Numbered from the stretch's first letter, positions 34,145 to 45,090 are shown. The stretch is DNA of 64,000 nucleotides from Ochotona curzoniae (GCF_017591425.1 NW_024465751.1:9734001-9798000), one strand, 5' to 3'. Numbers and translations: made by a program. The notes: generated by a model not told the origin, from the letters alone.

Positions 34145-34976
34145 ATTTTTAAAAATTTGTTAAGAAATACTTGATGCTTGTCCATTGGTTTGCAGATTAA
34201 TGTGACTGTAATTTGTATGAATTTTTCTCTGTCTGTTTTCTTGAATTTTATTGGTGGTTCATTGTGGTGACTGGTTGAGGAGAATGCCACACAAAAGTTA
34301 AATTTTGTGTAATTGAAAGAAAAAAAGTTATTCAGGTTTAGAGAAACTAACAGCTATCTTTGTTTTGGTCTTGACAGATTTGGAGGCCAATCACTGCCAC
34401 CTTTTATTTCCCTGTGGGTCCAGGAACTGGATTTCTTTATTTGGTCAATTTATATTTCTTGTATCAGTATTCTACACGCTTGGAAACAGGTATGTCATCT
34501 ACAGATGTTGTAAGTATTTTTTTTTTTCTTTTAATTTGCTAATCCATATGTTTGCTTTCCTGGGGGAATTTTGAGGGCAGGTAGCATTTGATAAGAACTA
34601 GCATAATGATTGTGTTTGCTTAGTGACTGAACTGGAACTGTGCTAGGCTCTTACGTTACTCGGCTTTTCTCTAAAACATCAGAGACGTAAGTACTGATGT
34701 CATCGTTTTATAGGTGGAAAAAGGTATCTTGCCTGTCCTAGTGGCTCAGTTGTATTTCTCACTTAAATCATGATCTCATCTCTATTGTAGAAAAGTCCTT
34801 GTTTAATGCCAAATTGGATTGGAGTATATATATGTTGTTTGAGTGGGCTTGGAAATACTGTGTAATTAGAAGTCTAGACTTACTTTCTGTAATTAAAACA
34901 TTGAATTTTAAAATAATATAGCTAAGATTTAATAATACGGCAGTATCCAATGTTTTGAATAAGCTGTAGACTTAAA
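34145..34976. other. DERL1 exon 2 flanks
   Basis: Intronic sequence around exon 2. A T-rich run follows the donor (34520-34535). 34625-34720 has weak MIR-like character. Confidence 0.4.
34378..34489 (+). CDS. DERL1: DERL1 coding exon 2
   Basis: Acceptor TTGACAG, donor GTATGT; 112 nt, starting phase 0 and ending one base into codon 89. Encodes IWRPITATFYFPVGPGTGFL and continues to QYSTRLET. Residues W53-R54 are the conserved Derlin WR motif in the first loop, which in this family replaces catalytic rhomboid features and is needed for function. The next membrane segment follows (FLYLVNLYFLYQY). Confidence 0.98.
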
Positions 34977-35172
34977 AAAAGTTATTATTTTTATTTGAGA
35001 GAGGCAGACTTTACAGGGAATGAGAGAGAAGAGTGAAGGTCTTTGTGTGCTGGTTTGCTCTCCAGGTGGCCGCTGGCCAGAGCGGAGCTGATCTGGAGCT
35101 TTTTCTGGCTTTCCCATGTGGGTGCAGGGTTCCAAGCACTTGTGCCATCCTCTGCTCCTTTTTATTTGCTTT
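34977..35172 (-). repeat. Truncated CSINE, antisense
   Basis: AAAAAAAGTTATTATTTTTA, GCTGGTTTGCTCTCCAGGTG, to CACTTGTGCCATCCTCTGC; its head side is cut off by the next SINE. Confidence 0.75.
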
Positions 35173-35175
35173 CCT

Positions 35176-35468
35176 TTTTAAAGATTTACTTATTTTTATT
35201 TGGTGGAGCAGGTTTACAGAGAGAAGGAGAGACAGAAAGAACTAGATCTTTCATCCACTGGTTCATTCCTTAACTGGCTGCAATGGCTGTACCTGAGCCT
35301 GTCTGGAGTCAGGAGCCAGGAGCTTCCTCTGGTCGTCCTTTGCTGCTTTTCCAGTCTGTAAACAAGGAGCTGGGTTAGAAGTGGAGCGGCTGGGACCTGA
35401 ACCAGTACCCTAATGGGATGCCAGTGCTGCAGGCCGAGGATTAACCTGTTGAGCCACCATGCCAACCC
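35176..35468 (-). repeat. CSINE, antisense
   Basis: TTTTTAAAGATTTACTTATT, GGTTCATTCCTTAACTGGCT, AACAAGGAGCTGGGTTAGAA, ending GAGCCACCATGCCAACCCC. Confidence 0.83.
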
Positions 35469-35491
35469 CTTAAGTTAAAATTACATATTTT

Positions 35492-35806
35492 TAAAGATTT
35501 ATTTCATTTTTATTTGAAAGGCAGAGATATGGAGAGAAGGAGAGGCAAATGTTCCATCTACTGGTTCATTCTCCAAATGACTGCAGCAGCTAGAATTGAG
35601 TTGATCTGAAGCCAGGGGCCAGAAGCTTCTCCCCAGGTCTCTCACATGGGTTCAGGGGCCCAAGCACTTGAGCCACCCTTTGCTACTTTCACAGGCTGTA
35701 AGTAGGGAGCTGGTTTGGGACTTCAACAGCTTGAACTAGCACTCAAATGGGATGTTGGTGCCACAGGTAGAATCTTGTTAGCCCACTGGGTCGTGGTGCT
35801 GGCCCC
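35492..35806 (-). repeat. CSINE, older, antisense
   Basis: TTTTTAAAGATTTATTTCAT, CTGGTTCATTCTCCAAATGA, AGTAGGGAGCTGGTTTGGGA, ending CGTGGTGCTGGCCCC. Confidence 0.83.
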
Positions 35807-36329
35807 TCAAATTAATATTTTGACAAAATATTTACCATTGCAGTCTCTTGCCTAGCTAGATTGTTAAGTGTATAACAGAGCTGGCTCATTTATGAAGTTT
35901 CTAATTTGAATTGGAAGACTGTTATTTGAGAGTTAATTTATAAATTCCTAGTTGTAAGCACGTCAAAATTTAGAATGCTGAAGTTTATGTGATTACAGTA
36001 TTTTGAAGTATTCCACTCAAAGAATTCTTGGAAATCACAAAGAGAACCACGTCAACAGAAGCACTTGTTAAAACCCAGCAGCTTTGTCAGCCTTCTGGGT
36101 CTGAGTGAGGCTGGTGATCTCCAGGCTCAGCATCCTTAACCTGGGCTGAAGTGAGACTTGGAGGTGAGGAGGGAGAATAAAGGAAGGACGCAGATTGACC
36201 TGGAAACCTGTTTTCTTTGACATACTTGTGTTTATTTCTGGCTGTCTGATACATGGTAAAATTAAAATGTTTTTAAATTTTCCTTTTACTTGACATACAC
36301 ATATGTTTCTATGTGTGTCTGTTATATGG

Positions 36330-36600
36330 AGAGAGAGAGGGAAGGAGACAGGTATCTTCCCTCCGCTGCTTTATGCCCTAAGAGCCTGTGGTACCTGGGG
36401 CTAGACCAGGCCCTCCTGTGAGCCCCAAACGCGCTCTAGGAACCCCGCTGCTTGCACCGTCACTTCTTGCTGCCCAGGGCCCACGTCAACAGAAGGCTAG
36501 ACTGAAAATGGAGCTGGATTCGCCCAGGTCCTCCACTGGGGGAGGCATGTGTCCCAGGCAGTGTCTCAATCTCTGTGCCAAACGCCCACCCCAAAGAGTC
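36330..36600 (-). repeat. Diverged CSINE, antisense
   Basis: GAGAGAGAGGGAAGGAGACA, then GAAAATGGAGCTGGATTCGC and CCAGGCAGTGTCTCAATCTC; degraded copy preceding a younger one. Confidence 0.6.
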
Positions 36601-36603
36601 TAT

Positions 36604-36921
36604 ATTTTATTTTTAAAGATTTATTTATTTTTATTGAAAGATTTACAGAGAAGGAGATACAGAGGCAAAGATCTTCATCCACTGGTTCACTCCTGAAGTG
36701 GCTGCAATGGCTGGAGCTGAGCTGATCCAAAGCCAGGAGCTAGGAGCCTTTTCCCCATGCTGGTGCAGGGTCCCAAGGCGTTGGGCCGTCTTCTACTGCT
36801 TTCCCAGGCCACAAGCAGGGAGCTGGATGGGAAGTGGAGCAGCTGGGACAGGAACTGGTGGCCATGTGGGATGTAGGTGCATGCAAGGTGAGGATTTAGC
36901 CACTAGGCTGCCGTGCAGGGC
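36604..36921 (-). repeat. Young CSINE, antisense
   Basis: TTTTTAAAGATTTATTTATT, ACTGGTTCACTCCTGAAGTG, CACAAGCAGGGAGCTGGATG, ending GGCTGCCGTGCAGGGCC. Confidence 0.9.
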
Positions 36922-37186
36922 CTTTTTAATTTTAAAATTGACTATATCCCATAGATGCTGGGATGAGGAAAGGGAGGATGGTAATTTTCTTTTTGAGCTT
37001 TTATTTATTTATTTTTGGTATAAAATAACTTATTTACATATATAACAACTGTTTTCTTTGGATCCAGAAAATTCACAAATGACAATTACGGCTTTTTTTT
37101 GTCAAAGACTTCTTCAAGAGAGTGTGCATGGTCACTTCAGTTTCACAAAACACGGTCGTGTTTCCTCTGTGTCTCCATCATTCATC

Positions 37187-37545
37187 GACAGCTAGGCTTT
37201 GCAAGATTGATTTATTTTCATTGGAAAGGCAGACATACAGAGAGGAGGAGAGACAGACAGGAAGATCTTCCATCCGATGGTTCACTCTGCAAGCAGCCAC
37301 AACAGTTGGAGCTGAGGCAATCCAAAGCCAGGAGCCAGGAGCTTCCTCCTGGTCTCTCCCGCGGGTGCAGGGTCCCAAAGCTTTGGGCTGCCCTCGACTA
37401 CATTCCCAGGCCACAGGCAGCCAGGGGACTGGATGGGAAGCGAGGCCATTGGGCTATGAACCGGCGCCCATAAGGGATCATGGTGCGTTCAGGGCTAGGA
37501 CTTTACCTGCTATGCTATCGCGCCAGGCCCGACAGCTAGGCTCTG
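37187..37545 (-). repeat. Young CSINE with 15-bp target duplication
   Basis: Antisense copy (37202-37530) with GACAGCTAGGCTTTG at 37187-37201 and GACAGCTAGGCTCTG at 37531-37545. Confidence 0.93.
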
Positions 37546-38157
37546 AAACCATGGTGTCGATCGCATGCTAAGATGTAAGTCCTCAGAGGAACAAGGAGAC
37601 ATAGATATACTTGTCATCGCATCTCCCTCAAGATTTATGAAATAAGTTCTTTGCCACATTTTCTTCACATGAATTAGACTTAGCATAGATCTTTCCATTT
37701 TGTAAGGTAAATGCACTGATTTTTCTTTTTTTCCCTAAGATTCATTTTTAAGGGTAAGTAGGACAGTTTTGTTGGTCAACTCAGTTGTCAAATGCAAGCA
37801 ATGCCCTGTGTGTTCCTTATACAATAAGAAATTCTGTCTTCCAAAAAATTAGTTTACTGTAAATGGAGAAGAGATAGAGGTGAACAAAATGTAAAAATAC
37901 GTAGTACACAGGGTTAGTTCTCACTGCTAATGCACCACTTAATACTGACTAAGAGAAGAAGGGCTCAGCAGAGTTTGAGATTGTTTTTTTAGAATTGACA
38001 CAAACCCAGAAATGTGTTATAAACTCCATGATTTTTGTGACATATTAATTGCACAAAGTAAATGAATGCATAGCCATAGAATTTCCACTCAGTTATACAT
38101 CCTCCTCTGTGAGGAAAAAGTTAATTTTTGAGCTAGTGTCCTTACACTTTCTGTTGG
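37546..38157. other. DERL1 intron 2, unique stretch
   Basis: A/T-rich; nothing recognised. Confidence 0.4.
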
Positions 38158-38471
38158 CTTCTTTTTCTCTCTCTTTGTTTTTGAATTTATTTTTCTGAAG
38201 CACTATAAGCTTTACTCAGCCTTGTTACCGTAACTGAGTGTTTTTTGTCAGTCGGGAAGATGCTTCCGTAATCAGTGTTCTCCAGCTCCTTGTCACATAG
38301 TGAGATGAATTCGGAGATGCGTCTGTCCAACAAGCTACGCTGATAACGCACATGGACAGTCCTTTCTGCCTCGTGCCTGTTGCTGAGCTTGTCAATGCAT
38401 CTAGTGGCCCTCCCAGGGATGTTCAGGCACACAGCTGTGGCGGCGACTCCGGGCACAGTCTTGAACCACAT
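38158..38471 (-). pseudogene. NDUFA1 (pseudogene): NDUFA1 processed pseudogene
   Basis: The minus strand opens MWFKTVPGVAATAVCLNIPG, then has IDKLSN, YQRSL, DRRIS and KELENTD, parallel to the 70-residue complex I subunit NDUFA1 (MWFEILPG...VCLLIPG...DRRIS...KGLENID as recalled). The whole coding length is present without introns, with a two-codon deletion before DRRIS. The normal TAA stop after the final Asp is TAC here (38270-38268), so the frame runs on through 3' UTR-derived sequence (GGAAGCATCTTCC, ACTCAGTTACGG) to 94 codons. AATAAA (38191-38186) and an A-rich remnant follow. The many replaced residues argue against function. It lies antisense in DERL1 intron 2. Confidence 0.87.
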
Positions 38472-38510
38472 CTCAGCAAGGCTACCTAAGCCAGGATGTG
38501 ACCCGTAGCT

Positions 38511-39351
38511 CCCTAAAGGTGTCCGGGCTGCGTCCTGCTGAATTCCGTTTTGGCCCAGGAATGAGCTCTGTGTCTCTTAGTCTCCCAGCTGAAGGCACCT
38601 GAGTTGCATTTGGAAGAGAGCTGGGGCTGGTGCAGAGTCCAGGGCACTAAGTGGCAGTTAGACTTGATTCTCTTGTAACAAGACATGCAACTTTGGCCGT
38701 GTAACTTTAGTTGCTCATCTGGGAGGAGGGGTCATAGGTCTTTGCATTCCCTTCCCAGAGGCGGCGTGAGGAGTAAGAGGCTGTGGGGAGGCACGGCTGC
38801 CTGTGCCCCCTTTCTCCCATCTTGCTTACGGCCTGCTAGAACGTCAGCTCCTGCAGGCAGGCGTCGAGTCTCTCCAGTGTCTGGACAGGCTCTGTGTGTG
38901 TGTGTCCAGTCTAGTAAGCAGACCCTCGCTCAGGCAGAGTGGTGCTTGAGAAGGCCAGTGGTTGGCGGAGTGGACAGGGCTTCTCCCTGGCAAGCTGGTG
39001 GAGGGGCCTGGCATCAGCCAGGGCTGGAATCTGAAGTGACGTGTGGAGCATGGGGAGGCCACTGACGTGTGCAGTATGGATGTAGTGGGGGCGAGTTTGA
39101 CCACCCTCCCTGTGGGTTTGCTTTAGTCTGAAGCCCTCAGGATTTGTCACTTTCTGGGGTTAGCCATGACTGTTTCATTGCACTGTAAAGGACATGGTTT
39201 AGGTATTTGAAAGAATTAGTTGTTTTTTGAGAGGAGTGATTCTAAAAGTACTGGCATTTTGGCTCTTTAATTCTTTGAAGTGTTTCTCTACATGGATGTT
39301 ACTTTGTTCTAAAATTCTGAAACATGACATTTGGCTTATTTTCGTTTCCAG
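38511..39351. other. DERL1 intron 2, unique stretch before exon 3
   Basis: Short motif-less ORFs near 38.7-39.1 kb, a small (GT)n at 38893-38903, and the exon 3 polypyrimidine region TTATTTTCGTTTCCAG. Confidence 0.4.
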
Positions 39352-39416
39352 CAGCTTTTGATGGAAGGCCAGCAGACTATTTGTTCATGCTGCTCTTTAA
39401 CTGGATTTGCATCGTG
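39352..39416 (+). CDS. DERL1: DERL1 coding exon 3 (NAGNAG acceptor)
   Basis: 65 nt using the first acceptor of TTTCCAGCAG. Codon 89 is then GCA (Ala; Gly in human as I recall), followed by AFDGRPADYLFMLLFNWICI and V in phase 0. With this acceptor the protein has the normal 251 residues. The second AG (39353-39354) would start the exon at 39355, keep the frame and remove one Ala. The donor is GTATCC, a weak match. Confidence 0.96.
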
Positions 39417-40439
39417 GTATCCTTCAGTGTGATATTTTGGGTCAGAAAGAAGCCATTCCCGCCCCAGGCTAGGGAAGGTAGATAAAAATCTATAAAAATT
39501 GCAAATCACAGTGTTTATGTTTTTGTTTACTGCACTGAATAATTAAGACTAACTGAAAAGCTTTCGAAGAGCTGTAGTAAATCATGCAGTGCCTGAGTGG
39601 TACATTTCCTTGCATGGCCTTTGTGGGATTTTTCCGCAGTCGGGTGCGTTTTATTGCCATTCTCTGTTCCCGTTCCCAGTTCTCTGTGTTCTCATGTGTG
39701 GCAGCTGCCAACTGAAGCACAAAGAGACTCTGCCATGCGGCGGCTTTGGAAATCTCTGGTCCTTATCAGAAAATGAATTGATAACCAGCATCCTTTTCTG
39801 GCTTCATTGCTGGTCTTTAGGGTCCTAACTAGCCACTCAGTTTCTCTGTAAGAGCCCAGCTGTGGGAGGGGACACAGCATGTCCCTGGCTTCCTGTCCCC
39901 CATCGTTGTCAGCAGCCTTCCAGCTGCTGAGAGCGAGCGGTCCAGGGGCTCAAGTCTCAGACAGCGTCGAGAAGCTCACTGTGGGCTTTTGGGCCACCTG
40001 CCCTTGACAGTTGACCAAGGGCCAGAGAGTGTGGCACTTTGCCCCCCGCCCTTGTACGAGCGGCCAGTGGTGGTTTGGCCGCCACCTTCCATGTGAGTCA
40101 CATTGCTGCTTGTTGCAGGAGGGTGCAGGCATGCCTGGCTTGGGGATGCTGACGCATAAACATGGACACAATGAGAAGAGGTGGGTGCTGGGTGGCCAAG
40201 CTGAGTCATATACCATCCCTTGTCATAGCAGAGCCCTGAGGAATATTCACATTGGTAGTGAAGGTGCTGAAGTACCTTTTGTGTTCTGGGTACTTCCCGT
40301 AATTTGAGCTGGAGAACAGCGTTTTCCCTTCAGAATGTGACCAAAATTGTTTTCAGTTGGGGACGAGGTTGAAGAGTCAGGTCGGTCTTGGTGAGGTACA
40401 AGAATGCTTCCTGTCTGATCTTTAACTTGATAAACAAAG
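39417..40439. other. DERL1: DERL1 intron 3
   Basis: About 1.0 kb, unique; no repeat recognised. It ends CTTGATAAACAAAG, an acceptor with almost no pyrimidine tract. Confidence 0.7.
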
Positions 40440-40466
40440 ATTACTGGCATAGCAATGGATATGCAG
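40440..40466 (+). CDS. DERL1: DERL1 coding exon 4 (27-nt micro-exon)
   Basis: Nine codons, ITGIAMDMQ, matching human ITGLAMDMQ except for one residue. It begins and ends in phase 0, so skipping would remove nine residues without a frameshift. The donor GTAAGT is perfect. The acceptor AAACAAAG is poor, preceded by purines and only scattered pyrimidines. The residues lie between membrane segments 3 and 4. Confidence 0.95.
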
Positions 40467-40904
40467 GTAAGTGCCCACCATCTGTTTGCCTCTTTGTTCC
40501 CATTTACTGTTACTCGCTGGTAGTACTAGTTGAAAGTGTGGTTAATTATATGACATTTTGAAATTACAGAATTGTGGCCATTTTAGACATTTAAGTCAGC
40601 TAAAGCGTTGATGATCTTCTTACATGAGTTATCTAAGTCATTGCTTTTCTTGCTAATTTATGACATCTTTTGTATGTTTAACATTGAATAATGATTATCC
40701 AGTAATTTCTAAACATATGTGTTTGTATTTTTTTTTTTTTGAGATTATATAGTAAGTAAAGGTTTGTGACCTACTTTTTCAAGTAACACAATTTGACTGG
40801 TGTTTCTTAGTCTGTTGAAAATAATGTAGTTGTGTTATACCCTGTGATAGGATGTTATAGTACGTATAGTATTGTATGATAAATAATAGAATCAACTCAG
40901 TTTT

Positions 40905-41222
40905 AAAAAAAAACTCTTTTATTTATTTGAGAGGCACAGAGAGAGGCAGGCAAAAGAGAAAGAGAGGCCCCATTGGTTGGTTCATTCCCCAGATGCCCGC
41001 AAGGGCTGAGGCCGGGGATAGGCTGTGAGGAGCCAGGAGGAGCTGGGCACCCACAATGCCATCCAGGTCGTCTAGGGAGGTGGCAGAAACTCAGTAACTT
41101 GAGGCATGACTTGCAGGGTCTGCGTTGGTGGGAAAGTGAATCCAGAGCTGGTGCCAGGAATCAAACTGACTCACTCCACTGTGTTGAATGCCAGCGTCCT
41201 TTAACTGCTAGGCCCAGCAGCC
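40905..41222 (-). repeat. Older CSINE, antisense
   Basis: AAAAAAACTCTTTTATTTAT, TTGGTTCATTCCCCAGATGC, ending TAACTGCTAGGCCCAGCAGC. Located in DERL1 intron 4. Confidence 0.75.
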
Positions 41223-41375
41223 ACTCCCCAATTTGTGATTCTGATCCCTGGAGTTACCTTTTGCTTTTGAACGCCCATGTGAGGATTTTTTTTGTCGGGG
41301 GAGGGGTTAAGAAGCCGAGCAGACTGTTTTTCTAGCGCCTTGGGCCTAACTTTACTATATTGACTTCTCTTGCAG

Positions 41376-41471
41376 TTGCTGATGATTCCTCTGATCATGT
41401 CAGTACTTTATGTCTGGGCCCAGCTGAATAGAGACATGATTGTGTCATTTTGGTTTGGAACACGATTTAAG
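41376..41471 (+). CDS. DERL1: DERL1 coding exon 5
   Basis: Acceptor TTCTCTTGCAG, donor GTATTT; 96 nt, 32 codons in phase 0: LLMIPLIMSVLYVWAQLNRD and MIVSFWFGTRFK. The hydrophobic first half is membrane segment 4, and the sequence after LNRD begins the next one. I see no difference from the human residues I remember. Confidence 0.98.
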
Positions 41472-41650
41472 GTATTTTACCTGAGTTGGAAAGCCTTTTC
41501 ATTTGTCATCACAGAAACCCCTCTTCAGCCCAGAGGTGTTCTTTCTGAATAGTCCAGAAGAGGTCACTGCAGAGCAGTATACTGTGGGCAAGCCCCTGTT
41601 TGCACCTCAGTCCCAAAGAGCTTTGTTAACTGTCAGGACTTCCCTACTGC

Positions 41651-41664
41651 GCGTGTGCGTGCGT

Positions 41665-41724
<60 letters not shown>
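41651..41724. repeat. (GT)n microsatellite, DERL1 intron 5
   Basis: 74 bp of near-pure GT with a few GC interruptions at the left end. It lies 180 bp downstream of exon 5 and is likely length-polymorphic. Confidence 0.97.
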
Positions 41725-41728
<4 letters not shown>

Positions 41729-42504
41729 ATCTTGCCTTTGAAAATCTGTAATACTTTCTCATTCCTTGTTACTTTTTTTTTAAGCTTTGTAGTGCTTCTC
41801 GCCATTTTCCACCTGCAACATCTTTTCAGTTGTTTTTCCTCATGTGATGCCTGCCCATTCTAACATTTGAGTTGATGCTGAGTATGTTTTGTGAGGCTCC
41901 TGCATGGAATTACTCTTGGTCTTTGGCTTTTTTTGGTACTTGAGATTCTTTTGTGATGCTTACCACATTCAGCCTTGTTATGTGTTAATCTTTTTACTCA
42001 TTTGTGAAGTGCCTCACAGCCCCCTTAATTCTTAGTGTAGTGTGTTGAATTTGGTGAGGGGCTCAAATGTTGAATTTTCCTGAAAGCTTATTTGGAAGAG
42101 TGTTAGTTTGAGATATCAGAGTGAATGAAATAGTGAAATAAAAATTAAAGATACAAAAGATGCAGCAGAAGGACCTAGGAAGCTGGGGTGTTTTAGTTTA
42201 TGGTGGCTTCTGTTTGGAGTCTTCAGTGTGCTTGGCATATGGGCCGTGTTTTCGGTAGCATCCTAGGTGTTTGTTACTGTTCGTGCAGCAGGGTGCGAAG
42301 TGTGTCTAAACTCTGGGTCCAGGATCCTGTACAAAAACACTGAGAGTGGGTCTAGGGAGAGGGTATTAGACCCAGTGAGGGCATTGCCTGCTTGATGAGA
42401 AAAGGTTTGCAGGGCTTTCCAGGGGATCCCAGCCAGCCCATCAGCATAGCCTTTCTCCCTGCAGTCCCCCTCCTGGCTGTGTGCATTCTCATTCACCTAT
42501 TATC

Positions 42505-42522
42505 TTTTTTTTTTTTTTTTTT
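42505..42522. repeat. DERL1: T18 tract in the exon 6 acceptor
   Basis: An uninterrupted run of 18 T, followed by AATTAG, forms the polypyrimidine tract of DERL1 exon 6. Confidence 0.95.
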
Positions 42523-42528
42523 AATTAG

Positions 42529-42581
42529 GCCTGTTACTTACCCTGGGTTATCCTTGGATTCAACTATATCATCGGAGGCTC
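42529..42581 (+). CDS. DERL1: DERL1 coding exon 6
   Basis: Acceptor TTTTAATTAG, donor GTAAGT; 53 nt encoding ACYLPWVILGFNYIIGG and the first two bases of Ser169. Hydrophobic, part of membrane segment 5. Confidence 0.97.
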
Positions 42582-43556
42582 GTAAGTGATGATAGCTTTA
42601 TTTAATTGGGATCTAATCCTTGGAAAACCTATGTGAATCTTCTTTCCTTAATCTATAAAACCTTAAGTCAAAGCATTGATATGTTAGAAGCATATATGTG
42701 AGGAATAATTTTCATTGCAGTGTAATTGATTAAAATGCAGGTTTCTAAGGGTATTTAACATTGATTGGTTGTTTAGTTCCTTGTTAGATATGGCATCCTC
42801 TCCCATTGGAGCAAGGATAAACCATTTGTGTCTGAGTTGACTCTCCTAAGACCTGGGTATACAATTACTACCTCTTCTATTAAAGCATTTCCAGTCACAC
42901 AATAGGGAGGCTTGCAGATGGAAAGCAGTTTTCTAAGGGATTTCACAACGCTAAAGTTTTGGCCGTGTAGAGTCTGATTGCTAGCTGTTGGTTTGGAATT
43001 AGAACAGAGCCTTAGGAAAGTCTCTATGTGTGCAGTCAGAATTTTGAAGGGAGGATATCGAGGCGCAGCTGTTCCACAAACTCGCATTTCTTCTGCTGCA
43101 GAATCTTGTCAGCATTTTAATAGTTCTGGTTGCTCGCATGTCTGACACATTTGCTCTGTGCGATCGTAGCTGCTTCTGTATGTTGATAGGGAGGCGTGAA
43201 TGAAGGAGGAGACAGGCTGTGTGAAAGCATAGTGCGTTCAGAGCAGGGGTAACGTTGGGAACTCTGTAGCTGTTGGCTTGTTCTCGATGGGAGTCATGTT
43301 GCAGGTGGAGACGGGAAGGATGTGTCACAGTCACAGTGGGTCTGTGACATTTTAAGGTGACCTCCTTGTCAGCCATGGGGAAGCTGAAGGAACTCTGTGC
43401 ACACCTTAGGAGGTGGATGTGAAGGTCTGTGTTCCCTCACCATCTCTGGCTTTATGCCCTCCAAGGTGCAGGAGCTGAGGGACGGGTGTAAGCAGCTCTA
43501 GGGCTAGGAGTTGAGCTGTGTCTGGTCTCTCTCCTTAACTCCCATGTTCTGCCTTT
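42582..43556. other. DERL1 intron 6, unique part
   Basis: Only short ORFs without motif; no repeat recognised. Confidence 0.4.
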
Positions 43557-43930
43557 GGTAACCATTGTGGGTTCTTTTTTTGTTCTTTTTTTTTTTTTTA
43601 AGATTTATTCATTTTTATTGGAAAGGCAGATTTACAGAGAGAAGGAGACAGAGTAAGATCTTCCATCTGTTGGCTCACTCTGCAAGTGGCTGCAAAGGCT
43701 GGAGCTGAGCCGATCTGAAGCTAGGAGCCAAGAGCTTCTGGGTCTCCTACATGGGTGAAGGGACCCAAGGCTTTGGGCCGTCCTTGACTGCTTTCCCAGG
43801 CCACATGCAGGGAGCTGGATGGGAACTAGAGCATCCGGGACATGAACCGGTGCCCCACCTGGGATCCCAGCACATGTGAGGTAAGGATTTAGCCACTGGG
43901 CCATCATGCTGGGCCCGGGTAACCGTTGTG
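43557..43930 (-). repeat. Young CSINE with 13-bp target duplication
   Basis: Antisense copy (43570-43917) flanked by GGTAACCATTGTG and GGTAACCGTTGTG; its head complement ends GCTGGGCCC. Confidence 0.92.
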
Positions 43931-44269
43931 TTTTCCCACTTGGCTATAAACAGCATTGGTGACCACTAGCAGTCAGCAGTGAGCTTTGTGTTTCCCCATT
44001 GCTAGAAGAAGGAAGTAGCACAGCAGCGTTGGGAGGATAGACTAGACCTTAAGGGAGATGTCAGGGGGACGGCTGGGCATGAAGATTGGTGGCCTTCTTG
44101 GTTCCTTTCTGCTGCAGAATGCCCGTGCCATCATGCCAACAACCAAGGGGCTCATCGGAGAGCTGTCACCTCCTCCCGGGGGCTGGGAGCCTCTCACTTT
44201 GCCGTGAGTCACACCTCAACACGTCTCGTTGTGTGATGTTTTTAACTGAACCCAACTCTCTGTTTACAG

Positions 44270-44380
44270 GGTGATCAATGAACTAATTGGAAATCTTGTT
44301 GGACACCTTTATTTCTTCCTAATGTTCAGATACCCGATGGACTTGGGAGGAAGGAATTTTCTCTCCACACCTCAGTTTTT
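44270..44380 (+). CDS. DERL1: DERL1 coding exon 7
   Basis: Acceptor CTGTTTACAG, donor GTAAGT; 111 nt completing Ser169, then VINELIGNLVGHLYFFLMFR and YPMDLGGRNFLSTPQF. G176-NLV-G180 is the rhomboid-family GxxxG motif in the last membrane segment, at the same positions as in human Derlin-1. The Arg after FLMF marks the start of the cytosolic tail. Confidence 0.98.
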
Positions 44381-44756
44381 GTAAGTGTTCTTTCCCCCTC
44401 CTTTAGTATGCATTCTGCTGCCTGTGTTCTGTGTTCTGCTGGGAGCTCCCTGAGAAGTGGGGTTTACTTCCTTTCTGATGGAAGAGTGTGAGCCGACAAG
44501 TGCTACATCCTCTAGTTACACAGTCCTGGGAAGCCAGAGATTGAAGCTGTCACTCAGTCTCCTTCAGGGTACAACTTTAGCTGGTCAACCCTCCCCTTTC
44601 CCGACCCGATGACGGGTCGCAGGAAGCATTTCAGCCCCGCTGGGCAGGGTGGACCACCTGAGGCCCGCCTTGTGCGCAGTGGAGGGCTAGGGCATGGTCG
44701 CTGGGCTGTGGTTGGATCTCAGTGCTTCTTGTCTTAGAGGGTTGGTTCTCCCCATG

Positions 44757-45090
44757 TTTTCAAATTTATTTATTTTAATTGCAAAGTCAGATATATAGAG
44801 AGTAGGAGAGACAGAGAGAAATATCTTCCGTTTGATAATTCACTCCTCAAGTGACCATCACTGCTGGTGCTGTGCCGATCTAAAGTCAGGAGCCAGGAGC
44901 TCTTCCAGGTCTCCCATGTGGATTCAGGGTCCCAAGGCTTTGGGCCATCCTTGGCTGCTTTCACAGGCCACATGCAGGGAGCTGGGTGGGAAGTGGAGCT
45001 GCTGGGATTAGAACTGGCATCCATATGGGATCCTGGCGCGATGCATACAAGATGAGAACTTTAGCTGCTAGGCCACGGTGCCAGGCCCAT
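44757..45090 (-). repeat. Young CSINE, antisense
   Basis: AAATTTATTTATTTTAATTG, TTCACTCCTCAAGTGACCAT, CACATGCAGGGAGCTGGGTG, ending GCCACGGTGCCAGGCCC. In DERL1 intron 7. Confidence 0.9.

Larger units (their letters stand above)
18952..34377 (+). other. DERL1: DERL1 intron 1
   Basis: A 15.4-kb GT-AG intron that begins inside the CpG island. It holds at least a dozen CSINE copies, an old L1-like fragment, a MIR and a 2.9-kb repetitive element. No additional coding exon was recognised. Confidence 0.9.

Noticed and set aside
41503..41863. ORFs with Cys-Val runs
   Set aside because: Translation of the GT microsatellite.
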